In this document: positions 1 through 5,081 of the stretch, in pieces
How the letters are laid out: the number at the start of each line of letters is the position of its first letter
How positions within the stretch are numbered: position 1 is the first letter of the stretch
Source: Caldifarciminota bacterium
Lineage (GTDB): Bacteria; Hydrothermota; E44-bin80
Reading direction: 5' to 3'
Length of the DNA: 5,081 nucleotides
Assembly: GCA_023127905.1 (NCBI GenBank)
Contig: JAGMEZ010000488.1
Span: 1-5,081, forward strand
Notes under the pieces: model-generated
What the model was told of the DNA's origin: nothing
Database searches by the model: none
Seen by the model: the letters and a program-made list of their open reading frames with translations, nothing else
Position numbers and translations under genes: made by a program

Positions 1-2127
1 ATGTCTATATTTTTTTATCTAACCAAAATCTACATTCCTTTTTATGTGCTGTTTCTTATTGCAGCACTTGTTCTCTCCATCATTACTTACAGAAGAATAC
101 GGGACGAGTTAACACAACTATGGTTAACTCTATTTATCATTATAAGAACAATTGTCTTTTTTTTCATATTCTCTGCTCTCTTTACGGTTATAATCGAATT
201 CCGATTTTCAAAAGAAGAAAAACCCACTGTTCTTGTTCTCCTTGATTCTTCTGGCAGTATGGATGCAGAAATAGAAGGTATTTCAAGAAAAACAGAGGCA
301 CTCAATTTTTTTAGAAATTCACTATATCCATCTTATGAGAAAAAAACAAATATCAAACTTTTATACTTCTCAGATAGAATCTATACACCAGAAGACTCGA
401 CAGAGATAAATAAAGGAACAACATTGATTGGCGACGTTCTCAAATTGGCTTCTACAATGGAAGAGAATCCGCCTTCAGCACTATTTCTTATTAGTGATGG
501 AAGAAATACAGCAGGTGAAGACCCTGTTGAGATTGCTGAACGTTTACCCTTTCCGGTGTACTCAGTTAAAGTTGGAAAGATTATTGAAGAAAATAATGTT
601 AAGATTTCCGGATTGAGGGTTAATCCTATTGTTTATAAGGAAGATACGGTCCCTGTTACTATCGTATTGAGCAACAGTGGAATCGCCAGGAAAGATGTAA
701 TAGTAGAAATAAAAAGGAGTGGAAGGGTTCTGGGCAAAGAAAAGATTCCTCTATTTGAGTCGGGTGTCGATTATCCTGTACAATTATCTTTCATTCCTAA
801 AAAAGCTGGAGTAGAAAATTTTGAGGTAATCGTAAGCTCATTCGAACACGAGACAAACACGGAAGATAATAAAAAGAATTTTACTGTAAAAGTTTTGAAA
901 AAAAGAAAAGCAGTCGTTCTCCTTGCTTTTAAATTAAACTGGGATTTCCGGTTTCTCAGGGATTTTCTTTCATCACAGAATTATATCGATTTAGTTAGTT
1001 TCTCAAAGATTAGGGCACATCAATTTTTAATACAACATAAAGAAAAAGAGACTAAAGGAAATCTTAATTATGAAACAATCCTGAACTCAGATATACTCAT
1101 TCTTATTAATCCTAAAACAATAGATAAAAATCTTTTTAATGAAATATTAAAAAAAATCTCACAAGGGGGTATGGGTCTTTTAATAATCGGCAACAGTGTT
1201 CCTGATTTTCAGGAATTTAGAAATGCTTACCCTTTCATTACATCAGGAAATCCTCTTTCAGGTGATTTTGAACCAATTATTACTCAGATTGGACTCAACT
1301 CACCTATTTTTAAGATAGACGGTAATTTCCCTGCTTCACTACCTCCTCTATCAAACCCTTTACGAATAAAAATGTCAAAACCACTTACAGAAGTCTATCT
1401 TGAAGGGAAAAAGAAAGGTTCACAAAATGTACCTCTTTTCGGAGGTTTGAATTATGGAAGGGGTAAAATTGCTGCTTTTACAGGAGAGAATCTCTGGCAC
1501 TGGAAGATGCTCTCATTTGCTGTAAAAGAAAGTCCAAATCTCTTCGATGAATTCGTTAACAATATAATCAGGTGGCTTGCAGTCAGAAAGGAAGAAGAAA
1601 GAGTCGTACTCTATATGGAAAAGACAAAACTCCTCTGGGGTGAACCCATTACAATCCTAACTACACTGTATGACGAAATGATGAATCCTACCGAAGGTGG
1701 TATTATCGTTCTTCATCTTAAGAAAGATGGTAAAACAATCAGGGATTTTATGATGAAAGATACTGGAAAAGGCAACTATGAAAAATCCACTTCAATTCTT
1801 GAACCAGGAAAGTACTCTGTTCAAGCAGAAGTTAAATTCCCTAAAAATATTAAAAATAAACCAACACTTGACTTTCAAATAGATTCACAAGAAATAGAAA
1901 ATCTTAATACAGAACCAAACCCCCTCCTGCTCGATAACATATCGGAGGCAAGTGGTGGAACATCAATTACAACGGAAAAGGAAACGATAGGTAAATTATC
2001 ATTAAAACCCTTGATACTCTACAAAAAAAGTAAAATTCACTTTGAAAACAGCATTTTTATTCTTCTTTTTATTTCTGTTTTTTTTCTTTTTGAACTCTTT
2101 CTTAGAAAGCTGAAGGGATTGAAATAG
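1..2127 (+). CDS. Membrane-anchored VWA-domain protein with degenerate glutamine-amidotransferase-like domain (BatA-like neighbourhood family)
   Basis: Seen: 708 residues with two N-terminal membrane helices (about 10-30 and 41-66) separated by a basic loop (RRIR, 31-34), which puts the next domain in the periplasm by the positive-inside rule. A VWA domain follows, with its metal site DSSGSM at 82-87, a threonine at 140/141 and D166 in SDGR. Residues about 200-298 look like a CARDB/Ig-type domain. Residues about 301-505 match the amidotransferase-like fold of this family (WDFRFLR at 314-320, GGMGLLIIGN at 389-398, YGRGKIAAF at 485-493, WHW at 499-501). The protein contains no cysteine, so no amidotransferase nucleophile exists and this fold is probably structural. 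A second beta-rich domain spans about 535-630, then the family-typical LL..I.EASGG (642-653) and a C-terminal helix (685-701) with a basic tail. Known: such proteins usually sit with MoxR ATPase, DUF58 and BatA-like genes in envelope-related operons of unclear function. The start is the first base of the window, so its ribosome site is not visible and a start further upstream cannot be excluded, though two helices before the VWA fit the family. Precise role unknown. Confidence 0.85.
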   Translation: MSIFFYLTKIYIPFYVLFLIAALVLSIITYRRIRDELTQLWLTLFIIIRTIVFFFIFSALFTVIIEFRFSKEEKPTVLVLLDSSGSMDAEIEGISRKTEALNFFRNSLYPSYEKKTNIKLLYFSDRIYTPEDSTEINKGTTLIGDVLKLASTMEENPPSALFLISDGRNTAGEDPVEIAERLPFPVYSVKVGKIIEENNVKISGLRVNPIVYKEDTVPVTIVLSNSGIARKDVIVEIKRSGRVLGKEKIPLFESGVDYPVQLSFIPKKAGVENFEVIVSSFEHETNTEDNKKNFTVKVLKKRKAVVLLAFKLNWDFRFLRDFLSSQNYIDLVSFSKIRAHQFLIQHKEKETKGNLNYETILNSDILILINPKTIDKNLFNEILKKISQGGMGLLIIGNSVPDFQEFRNAYPFITSGNPLSGDFEPIITQIGLNSPIFKIDGNFPASLPPLSNPLRIKMSKPLTEVYLEGKKKGSQNVPLFGGLNYGRGKIAAFTGENLWHWKMLSFAVKESPNLFDEFVNNIIRWLAVRKEEERVVLYMEKTKLLWGEPITILTTLYDEMMNPTEGGIIVLHLKKDGKTIRDFMMKDTGKGNYEKSTSILEPGKYSVQAEVKFPKNIKNKPTLDFQIDSQEIENLNTEPNPLLLDNISEASGGTSITTEKETIGKLSLKPLILYKKSKIHFENSIFILLFISVFFLFELFLRKLKGLK

Positions 2128-2201
2128 TGTGCAAAATCTAACTTATTTGAAAGAGAAATAGTTTAAACCTTTTTTAGGGAATTTTGTCAAATTAGTAAGG
2201 A
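2128..2201 (+). promoter_or_regulatory. Intergenic leader of the sigma-factor gene; weak promoter candidate and zero-spacing Shine-Dalgarno
   Basis: This 74-base gap is the only sizeable break before the sigma gene and has no terminator hairpin, so read-through from the VWA gene is possible. A weak sigma-70-like candidate is TTGAAA at 2147-2152, an 18-base spacer and TTTTTA at 2171-2176; the -10 is poor. GTTTAAAC at 2161-2168 is a perfect 8-bp palindrome that could be chance in AT-rich DNA. I see no clear ECF-type promoter (no GGAAC-like -35) that would indicate autoregulation here. AAGGA at 2197-2201 touches the ATG of the sigma gene with no spacer. Confidence 0.25.
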
Positions 2202-2738
2202 ATGGAAAAGTTTGATATTGAGAAATTTAGAGAAGGTGATGAAAAACTTTTCCGCGAGATTGTCGATATGTATGGAGAAAGGTTATATAACGTTGTTTTT
2301 AGAATTTTGAGAAATGTAGATGATGCAGAAGAAATAGCACAGGAGACGTTAGTTATTGCATTTATGAAAAGAAAAGGATTTAGAGGTGAAGCATCAATTT
2401 ATACATGGCTTGTGAGGATTGCGTACAATCTTTCTATTAACTATATAAAAAAAAGAAAACCAATGGTCGAACTCGATCCAAGGTTATCATCCGGAAATAA
2501 CCCTGAACAGGAGATTGAAAGAAAAGAGGTTTTTCAACGGATAGATGAAGCTGTAAAAGAACTTCCACCAAAACAAAGATTAGCTTTTACACTGAGATTT
2601 TATGAAAATATGCCATATAAAAATCTTTCTAAAGTTCTAAAATGTAAAGAAGGTACAGCAAAGGCACTGTATCATTTTGCAGTTGAAAAACTTAGTGAGA
2701 AATTGAAGGACCTCCATTCTATAAAAGGAGATATATAA
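2202..2738 (+). CDS. ECF-family RNA polymerase sigma factor (RpoE-like sigma-70)
   Basis: An alternative sigma factor that would direct RNA polymerase to a stress or envelope regulon. Seen: 178 residues, the normal ECF length, containing only regions 2 and 4. Region 2 spans about 8-86: FREGDEKLF near the start, the core-binding DDAEEIAQET at 40-49, and the promoter-melting/-10 segment FRGEASIYTWLVRIAYN at 60-76 followed by a basic KKRK. A short acidic and polar linker (about 88-108) joins region 4 (about 109-172), with ELPPKQR at 120-126 and a helix-turn-helix at about 138-165 ending GTAKALYHFAVEKL. The ATG at 2202 is favoured because the family motif begins within ten residues of it, although its only Shine-Dalgarno, AAGGA, abuts the start codon. 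The stop codon is followed immediately by the anti-sigma ATG. Family identification is secure; ECF subgroup and target promoters cannot be assigned. Confidence 0.95.
   Translation: MEKFDIEKFREGDEKLFREIVDMYGERLYNVVFRILRNVDDAEEIAQETLVIAFMKRKGFRGEASIYTWLVRIAYNLSINYIKKRKPMVELDPRLSSGNNPEQEIERKEVFQRIDEAVKELPPKQRLAFTLRFYENMPYKNLSKVLKCKEGTAKALYHFAVEKLSEKLKDLHSIKGDI
2726..2730 (+). promoter_or_regulatory. Ribosome binding site of the anti-sigma gene, inside the sigma coding sequence
   Basis: AGGAG lies 8 bases before the ATG at 2739, within the last codons of the sigma gene. Because the sigma stop codon (2736-2738) directly precedes that ATG, terminating ribosomes can reinitiate. This fits translational coupling that keeps sigma and anti-sigma amounts matched. 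Confidence 0.8.
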
Positions 2739-3320
2739 ATGAATTGTAGAGATTTTTCAAACCGACTAATGGACTTTATTGAAGGGCTTCTCCCCCACCA
2801 TGAAGAAAACAAGATGAGAGAACATATGAATCATTGTGAAATATGCAAATCGAAATTCTTACAAATCGAGAGAACCCTTGAAATCTTTAAAGAAGACAGC
2901 GTTCCTCAACTCCGCAATGCCAAAAAAATTGCGCTTTTCCCTCTCGTTATGGAACAGATTAAAGAAAGAACTATTCGGGTAAGAAAAAAGAGAAAATGGG
3001 CTTACAGTTTGAGTTTCGGATTTACACTCATCCTTGTCTTCATCGTTTCTATAATTGGTATTCGTAATCAAAGAAAAACAGATTACTATACACTTTTTCT
3101 TAATCCTGACCAATTTGTTTACGAGGACGATAAAGATGTTAACAATTATCTATTAAAATCTCTCATAAAAAACGATACTATTGTTACAGATTTAAAAAAT
3201 GCAATTGATGAAGAATGGGTAAATAATGCTGAAATGACAATTCTTATAAATGAACTCTCAGATGACGAAGTAAATAAACTTGTTGAAGAACTAAAAAATC
3301 TTGATTTTAAAGGGGGTTAA
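2739..3320 (+). CDS. Transmembrane anti-sigma factor with N-terminal ZAS/zf-HC2 zinc-finger domain
   Basis: The likely inhibitor of the preceding ECF sigma factor, holding it at the inner membrane. Seen: 193 residues. The cytoplasmic N-terminus has the zinc-binding anti-sigma pattern, C3 followed by H29-x3-C33-x2-C36. A predicted helical linker (about 37-80) leads to a basic stretch (VRKKRK, 81-86) and a single membrane helix at about 88-108. The C-terminal part, about 85 residues and rich in acidic and polar residues, would be periplasmic and is the probable signal-receiving or protease-sensitive part; LSDDEVNKLVEELKNL near its end looks like an amphipathic helix. Context: the gene abuts the sigma stop with a good Shine-Dalgarno and is one base from the next gene, so the three genes form one translation-coupled unit. 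Known: HxxxCxxC zinc-finger proteins next to ECF genes are generally anti-sigma factors, some redox-responsive. Whether release here follows proteolysis, redox change or binding of the next gene's product is not shown. Confidence 0.9.
   Translation: MNCRDFSNRLMDFIEGLLPHHEENKMREHMNHCEICKSKFLQIERTLEIFKEDSVPQLRNAKKIALFPLVMEQIKERTIRVRKKRKWAYSLSFGFTLILVFIVSIIGIRNQRKTDYYTLFLNPDQFVYEDDKDVNNYLLKSLIKNDTIVTDLKNAIDEEWVNNAEMTILINELSDDEVNKLVEELKNLDFKGG
3311..3316 (+). promoter_or_regulatory. Shine-Dalgarno that decides the start of the Spy-like gene
   Basis: AGGGGG sits 5 bases before the ATG at 3322, inside the end of the anti-sigma gene. It selects the ATG at 3322 over an in-frame TTG at 3301, which would add seven residues before the signal peptide and has no comparable ribosome site. 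Confidence 0.75.
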
Positions 3321-3321
3321 A

Positions 3322-3813
3322 ATGAGAAGAATAAGTATATTATTTATGCTACTTATACTAATTTTTCTTTTCTCGGTCTCTATTTTTGCCCAGGAACATG
3401 AAGGACCACCACCAGAAGATAGTAAATCACACAGAATGATAGAAGCAATAAAGATATGGAAATTAACGGAATTCCTTGACTTAAACGAAGAGCAAATGGT
3501 GACATTTTTTCCAAAACTAAAAAAAATTGAAAATCATAGAAGGACAACATTTAGAGAGAGGAGAAAAAAACTCTTGAAACTCAAGGAATTATTAGATAAG
3601 GAAAAGTCAGATAAAAAGATTAAGAATATGATAAACGATATTATTGAATTTGATAAAGAACAAAAAGAGGAAGAAGAAAAACTAAGAGAGGAGGTGATGT
3701 CAGTCCTTACTGTAAAACAGCAGGCGAAATTTCTACTTTTTGAGGAGCGGTTTGGAGAAGCTATTAGAAAGATTATAAAGAATTTGGGAAAAACAAAAAG
3801 GATGGAACCATGA
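3322..3813 (+). CDS. Secreted Spy/CpxP-like periplasmic protein with LTxxQ-type motifs
   Basis: Seen: 163 residues starting MRRISILF, with a classic signal peptide (basic n-region, hydrophobic stretch 4-22, probable cleavage after A23 in IFA|QE). The mature part is strongly charged and predicted almost wholly helical. It has two motifs of the LTxxQ family: LNEEQ at 54-58 and LTVKQ at 129-133, about 75 residues apart, as expected for a Spy/CpxP-like hairpin fold. A lysine- and glutamate-rich segment (about 77-124) lies between them. Known: members include the periplasmic chaperones Spy and CpxP, the zinc-binding ZraP and the metal sensor CnrX, which acts with an anti-sigma factor. Context: it starts one base after the anti-sigma stop, so it is probably a sensor, modulator or feedback target of that pair. 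There are few candidate metal ligands (H26, H37, H72, no cysteine in the mature part), so metal sensing is possible but not indicated. The start at 3322 is chosen over the upstream in-frame TTG because of the Shine-Dalgarno and signal peptide. Confidence 0.82.
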   Translation: MRRISILFMLLILIFLFSVSIFAQEHEGPPPEDSKSHRMIEAIKIWKLTEFLDLNEEQMVTFFPKLKKIENHRRTTFRERRKKLLKLKELLDKEKSDKKIKNMINDIIEFDKEQKEEEEKLREEVMSVLTVKQQAKFLLFEERFGEAIRKIIKNLGKTKRMEP

Positions 3814-3870
3814 CAAATAATTTTAAACCAAATTGCTTGTGTAGCATCTAATAAAGAAAAAAGGAAAGAA

Positions 3871-3876
3871 AGGAGG
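3871..3876 (+). promoter_or_regulatory. Near-consensus Shine-Dalgarno of the lipoprotein gene, at the end of a purine tract
   Basis: AGGAGG followed by T lies 5 bases before the ATG at 3882 and is the best ribosome site in the window. It ends a 24-base run of purines only (3853-3876). The 68-base gap before this gene holds neither a convincing promoter nor a terminator; the only structure seen is a 4-bp TGCT/AGCA hairpin at 3834-3846. Co-transcription with the sigma cassette is therefore the simplest reading. Confidence 0.8.
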
Positions 3877-3881
3877 TAAAC

Positions 3882-4796
3882 ATGAAAAACTTTCCTAAAC
3901 TAACAGTTCTCTTAATAGTACTTCTCGGTTTAATATTGTGGGGATGCGGGAAAGAATCGGTCGGAGAGGATGAACCAGTCAATGATGAGGAAGCAATTCA
4001 ATGGCTCTTGGGAGACAATTCTTCATACTTCAAAACAGACAATCATTACGGTGAGGAGGATACCACAGGGGGTTCATTGTATGCTTTTACTCCTGTTACC
4101 ACATACTTCTGGTACAGGGAAATCGAACCTGACCCAGCCATTCAAATTATCATAGATATAGTTGGCGATTCTGCATTTGTTTCCTGGTCTGGAGAATTTG
4201 ATGGAACACTTCATCTCTTTTCATCTACCGATAGCGTGTTTCCACCCGATACGATTATACACTACACAAAAGGTTTCTCAGATTATGGTCAACGATACGC
4301 CATCTTCAAAAGGATTCTTCCAACAAATGAGGATCCCCAGCACAGAAGAGGTTGGAGATTAGATATGGTATCCGGTGCAGAAATAACTTCAGATCCAAAT
4401 ACAGTCCAGATTGACAGTGTACGACTAATCTGTGATAGTTATCCCGATACTCTTTTCACCGACCCGCTTGCCCTCTTTGAGAAGGAAGACGTTGTAACAC
4501 TGACTCCTGAAGAGGAATGCTCTCTCACAGTCTATACGAACAGTGGTGCCATTGCTGACTATGTTTTTCTCCATTCCTGGAGGAGACACATACACCATCA
4601 CAGATCACGATTCACCCGCATTGGTGATGGCGTTTATACGGGTGTATGGTTTGCACCATCGAATATGGCAGGAGCAGTCAACGTGCTCCATCATGCTGCC
4701 TTTGACTTAATAGATAAGGAGACTCTCGACGATACTGAAGACCCCTATGATTCAAATGCTTGGCTTTTCCCGTATTTTGTAACCACTTCTGATTAA
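3882..4796 (+). CDS. Lipoprotein of unknown function, 304 residues
   Basis: I do not recognise a family. Seen: a type II signal peptide, MKNFPK, then a hydrophobic stretch (7-20) and the lipobox LWGC with the lipid-bearing cysteine at 22. The tryptophan at -2 is unusual, but leucine at -3 and glycine at -1 fit. G23 at +2 does not suggest inner-membrane retention by the Asp rule, so outer-membrane sorting is plausible. An acidic linker follows. The rest alternates short beta-like stretches rich in W, Y and F with acidic loops (for example IIDIVGDSAFVSWSGEFDG and RIGDGVYTGVWFAP), suggesting beta-sandwich domains. A cluster of histidine and arginine, HSWRRHIHHHRSR, lies at 231-243, and HH at 270-271. 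Besides C22, cysteines appear at two later sites (in LICDSYP and EEECSL). GC content looks higher in places than in its neighbours: 48% in the sampled blocks 4321-4380 and 4501-4560, 35% in 4141-4200, against 27% in 3121-3180. It is the last gene before the terminator and probably belongs to the sigma-cassette transcript. The coding call is firm; the function is unknown. Confidence 0.85.
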   Translation: MKNFPKLTVLLIVLLGLILWGCGKESVGEDEPVNDEEAIQWLLGDNSSYFKTDNHYGEEDTTGGSLYAFTPVTTYFWYREIEPDPAIQIIIDIVGDSAFVSWSGEFDGTLHLFSSTDSVFPPDTIIHYTKGFSDYGQRYAIFKRILPTNEDPQHRRGWRLDMVSGAEITSDPNTVQIDSVRLICDSYPDTLFTDPLALFEKEDVVTLTPEEECSLTVYTNSGAIADYVFLHSWRRHIHHHRSRFTRIGDGVYTGVWFAPSNMAGAVNVLHHAAFDLIDKETLDDTEDPYDSNAWLFPYFVTTSD

Positions 4797-4811
4797 GTAA
4801 AGGTAACTATA

Positions 4812-4845
4812 AAAAAAAGCGGACACATTCGTGTCCGCTTTTTTT
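4812..4845 (+). terminator. Strong intrinsic terminator, usable from both strands
   Basis: The arm GCGGACAC (4819-4826), loop ATTC and arm GTGTCCGC (4831-4838) form a perfect 8-bp GC-rich stem. It is flanked by an A-run (4811-4818) and a T-run (4839-4845) that extend it to 15 bp. The T-run ends transcripts of the lipoprotein gene 15 bases past its stop codon, and the A-run gives a T-run on the opposite strand, so it can also stop leftward transcription. Confidence 0.95.
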
Positions 4846-4877
4846 ATTTTCCGTCAATCCTGAACTTACCACGCCCG

Positions 4878-5003
4878 ATCTACATTTTTTTCCAATCTAC
4901 CCTTGACACTACTCCATATATATGATATAAAAACTAAAGGTCAAAATAACGTTTTGTGTAAAGTTATTAAAACTACAGATGCACATATACTTTAAATGTA
5001 GAT
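4878..5003. repeat. Ten-base inverted repeat flanking the right-hand promoter
   Basis: ATCTACATTT at 4878-4887 is the exact reverse complement of AAATGTAGAT at 4994-5003. The copies are separated by 106 bases that contain the promoter at 4903-4931. It could be a pair of operator-like sites, but a ten-base AT-rich match can occur by chance, and only the right copy would be in the rightward transcript. Confidence 0.25.
4903..4931 (+). promoter_or_regulatory. Near-perfect sigma-70 promoter with extended -10
   Basis: A consensus -35, TTGACA (4903-4908), is followed by exactly 17 bases and then TATAAA (4926-4931), one mismatch from the consensus -10. TGA at 4923-4925 supplies an extended -10. Transcription should start near 4938 and run rightward out of the window. 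It lies beyond the terminator, so it begins a new transcription unit and points to housekeeping-sigma control of an unseen gene or RNA. Confidence 0.75.
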
Positions 5004-5081
5004 AAATTTGAGAACTTGCTGGTTTAGAAAAGGGTGACATAAAAAAGCAGGAAAATCAGAAATTAGGAAAATTGGTGTTTC
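4938..5081 (+). other. Untranslated leader or non-coding transcript region, no gene recognised
   Basis: From the predicted start of the promoter to the window edge, about 144 bases, no reading frame on the plus strand is convincing. Structures seen: AATAAC (4945-4950) with GTTATT (4963-4968), a 6-bp stem with a 12-base loop right after the start, and CTACA (4973-4977) with TGTAG (4997-5001), a weak 5-bp stem. AGGA at 5065-5068 lies 6 bases before a GTG at 5075 and 3 before a TTG at 5072, so a gene could begin at the very edge. I do not recognise a known riboswitch or RNA family here. Confidence 0.35.

Noticed and set aside
2711..2730. CCTCC pairing with the anti-sigma Shine-Dalgarno (AGGAG) as a translational switch
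   Set aside because: Only four contiguous pairs (CTCC with GGAG) around an 11-base loop, too weak to claim.
3301..3321. TTG at 3301 as the start of the Spy-like gene
   Set aside because: It would overlap the anti-sigma gene and put seven extra residues before a normal signal peptide; the ATG at 3322 has AGGGGG at proper spacing.
3814..3881. Promoter or terminator between the Spy-like and lipoprotein genes
   Set aside because: No -35/-10 pair at acceptable spacing (TTGCTT at 3833 has no partner), and the only hairpin is 4 bp with no T-run.
3970..4362. Two short plus-strand reading frames (3970-4155, 4162-4362) inside the lipoprotein gene
   Set aside because: They lie out of frame within a well-supported gene, lack ribosome sites and give compositions unlike real proteins; the same holds for short frames inside the VWA and anti-sigma genes on either strand.
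4979..5005. Eight-codon leader peptide (ATG at 4979) in the right-hand leader
   Set aside because: No ribosome site upstream and no run of regulatory codons; short frames like this are expected by chance.
4908..5040. Minus-strand frame of about 43 codons starting with the ATG at 5040
   Set aside because: No Shine-Dalgarno before it (a T-rich stretch instead), low-complexity hydrophobic translation, and it spans the strong plus-strand promoter.

Overview
The window is AT-rich, forward-strand bacterial DNA carrying five protein genes in about 4.8 kb, followed by a strong bidirectional terminator and a 230-base gene-free tail. The cell is Gram-negative in type: there is a lipobox lipoprotein, a Spy/CpxP-like periplasmic protein, a membrane-spanning anti-sigma factor and a membrane-anchored VWA protein. 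The gene style resembles AT-rich uncultured FCB-related or WOR-3-like lineages, but that placement is inference and no marker gene here settles it. No tRNA, rRNA, CRISPR array, transposase or integrase was seen.

Layout: (1) 1-2127, a 708-residue membrane protein with two N-terminal helices, a VWA domain with an intact MIDAS, a CARDB-like domain, a degenerate class I glutamine-amidotransferase-like fold and a C-terminal helix. The window opens exactly on its ATG, so its upstream partners (typically MoxR ATPase, DUF58 and BatA-like proteins) would lie outside. (2) 2202-3813, a compact regulatory cassette: an ECF sigma factor, a zinc-finger (ZAS/zf-HC2) transmembrane anti-sigma factor starting directly after the sigma stop codon, and a secreted Spy/CpxP-like protein starting one base after the anti-sigma stop. 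(3) 3882-4796, a 304-residue lipoprotein that I do not recognise, behind a near-consensus Shine-Dalgarno and with visibly higher GC in parts. (4) 4812-4845, a perfect 15-bp hairpin terminator with T-runs on both strands. (5) 4846-5081, no convincing gene, but a near-perfect sigma-70 promoter (TTGACA, 17-base spacer, extended -10 TGATATAAA) firing rightward into a leader of at least about 140 bases that leaves the window.

The likely logic is an envelope-stress or metal-responsive circuit. The anti-sigma factor would hold the sigma factor at the membrane. The Spy-like protein would act in the periplasm as chaperone, sensor or regulon product. The lipoprotein would be a co-transcribed envelope component whose task cannot be read from sequence. 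The most interesting points are the three-gene sigma/anti-sigma/Spy module with an unknown lipoprotein attached, and the strong promoter with an unexplained long leader at the right edge.
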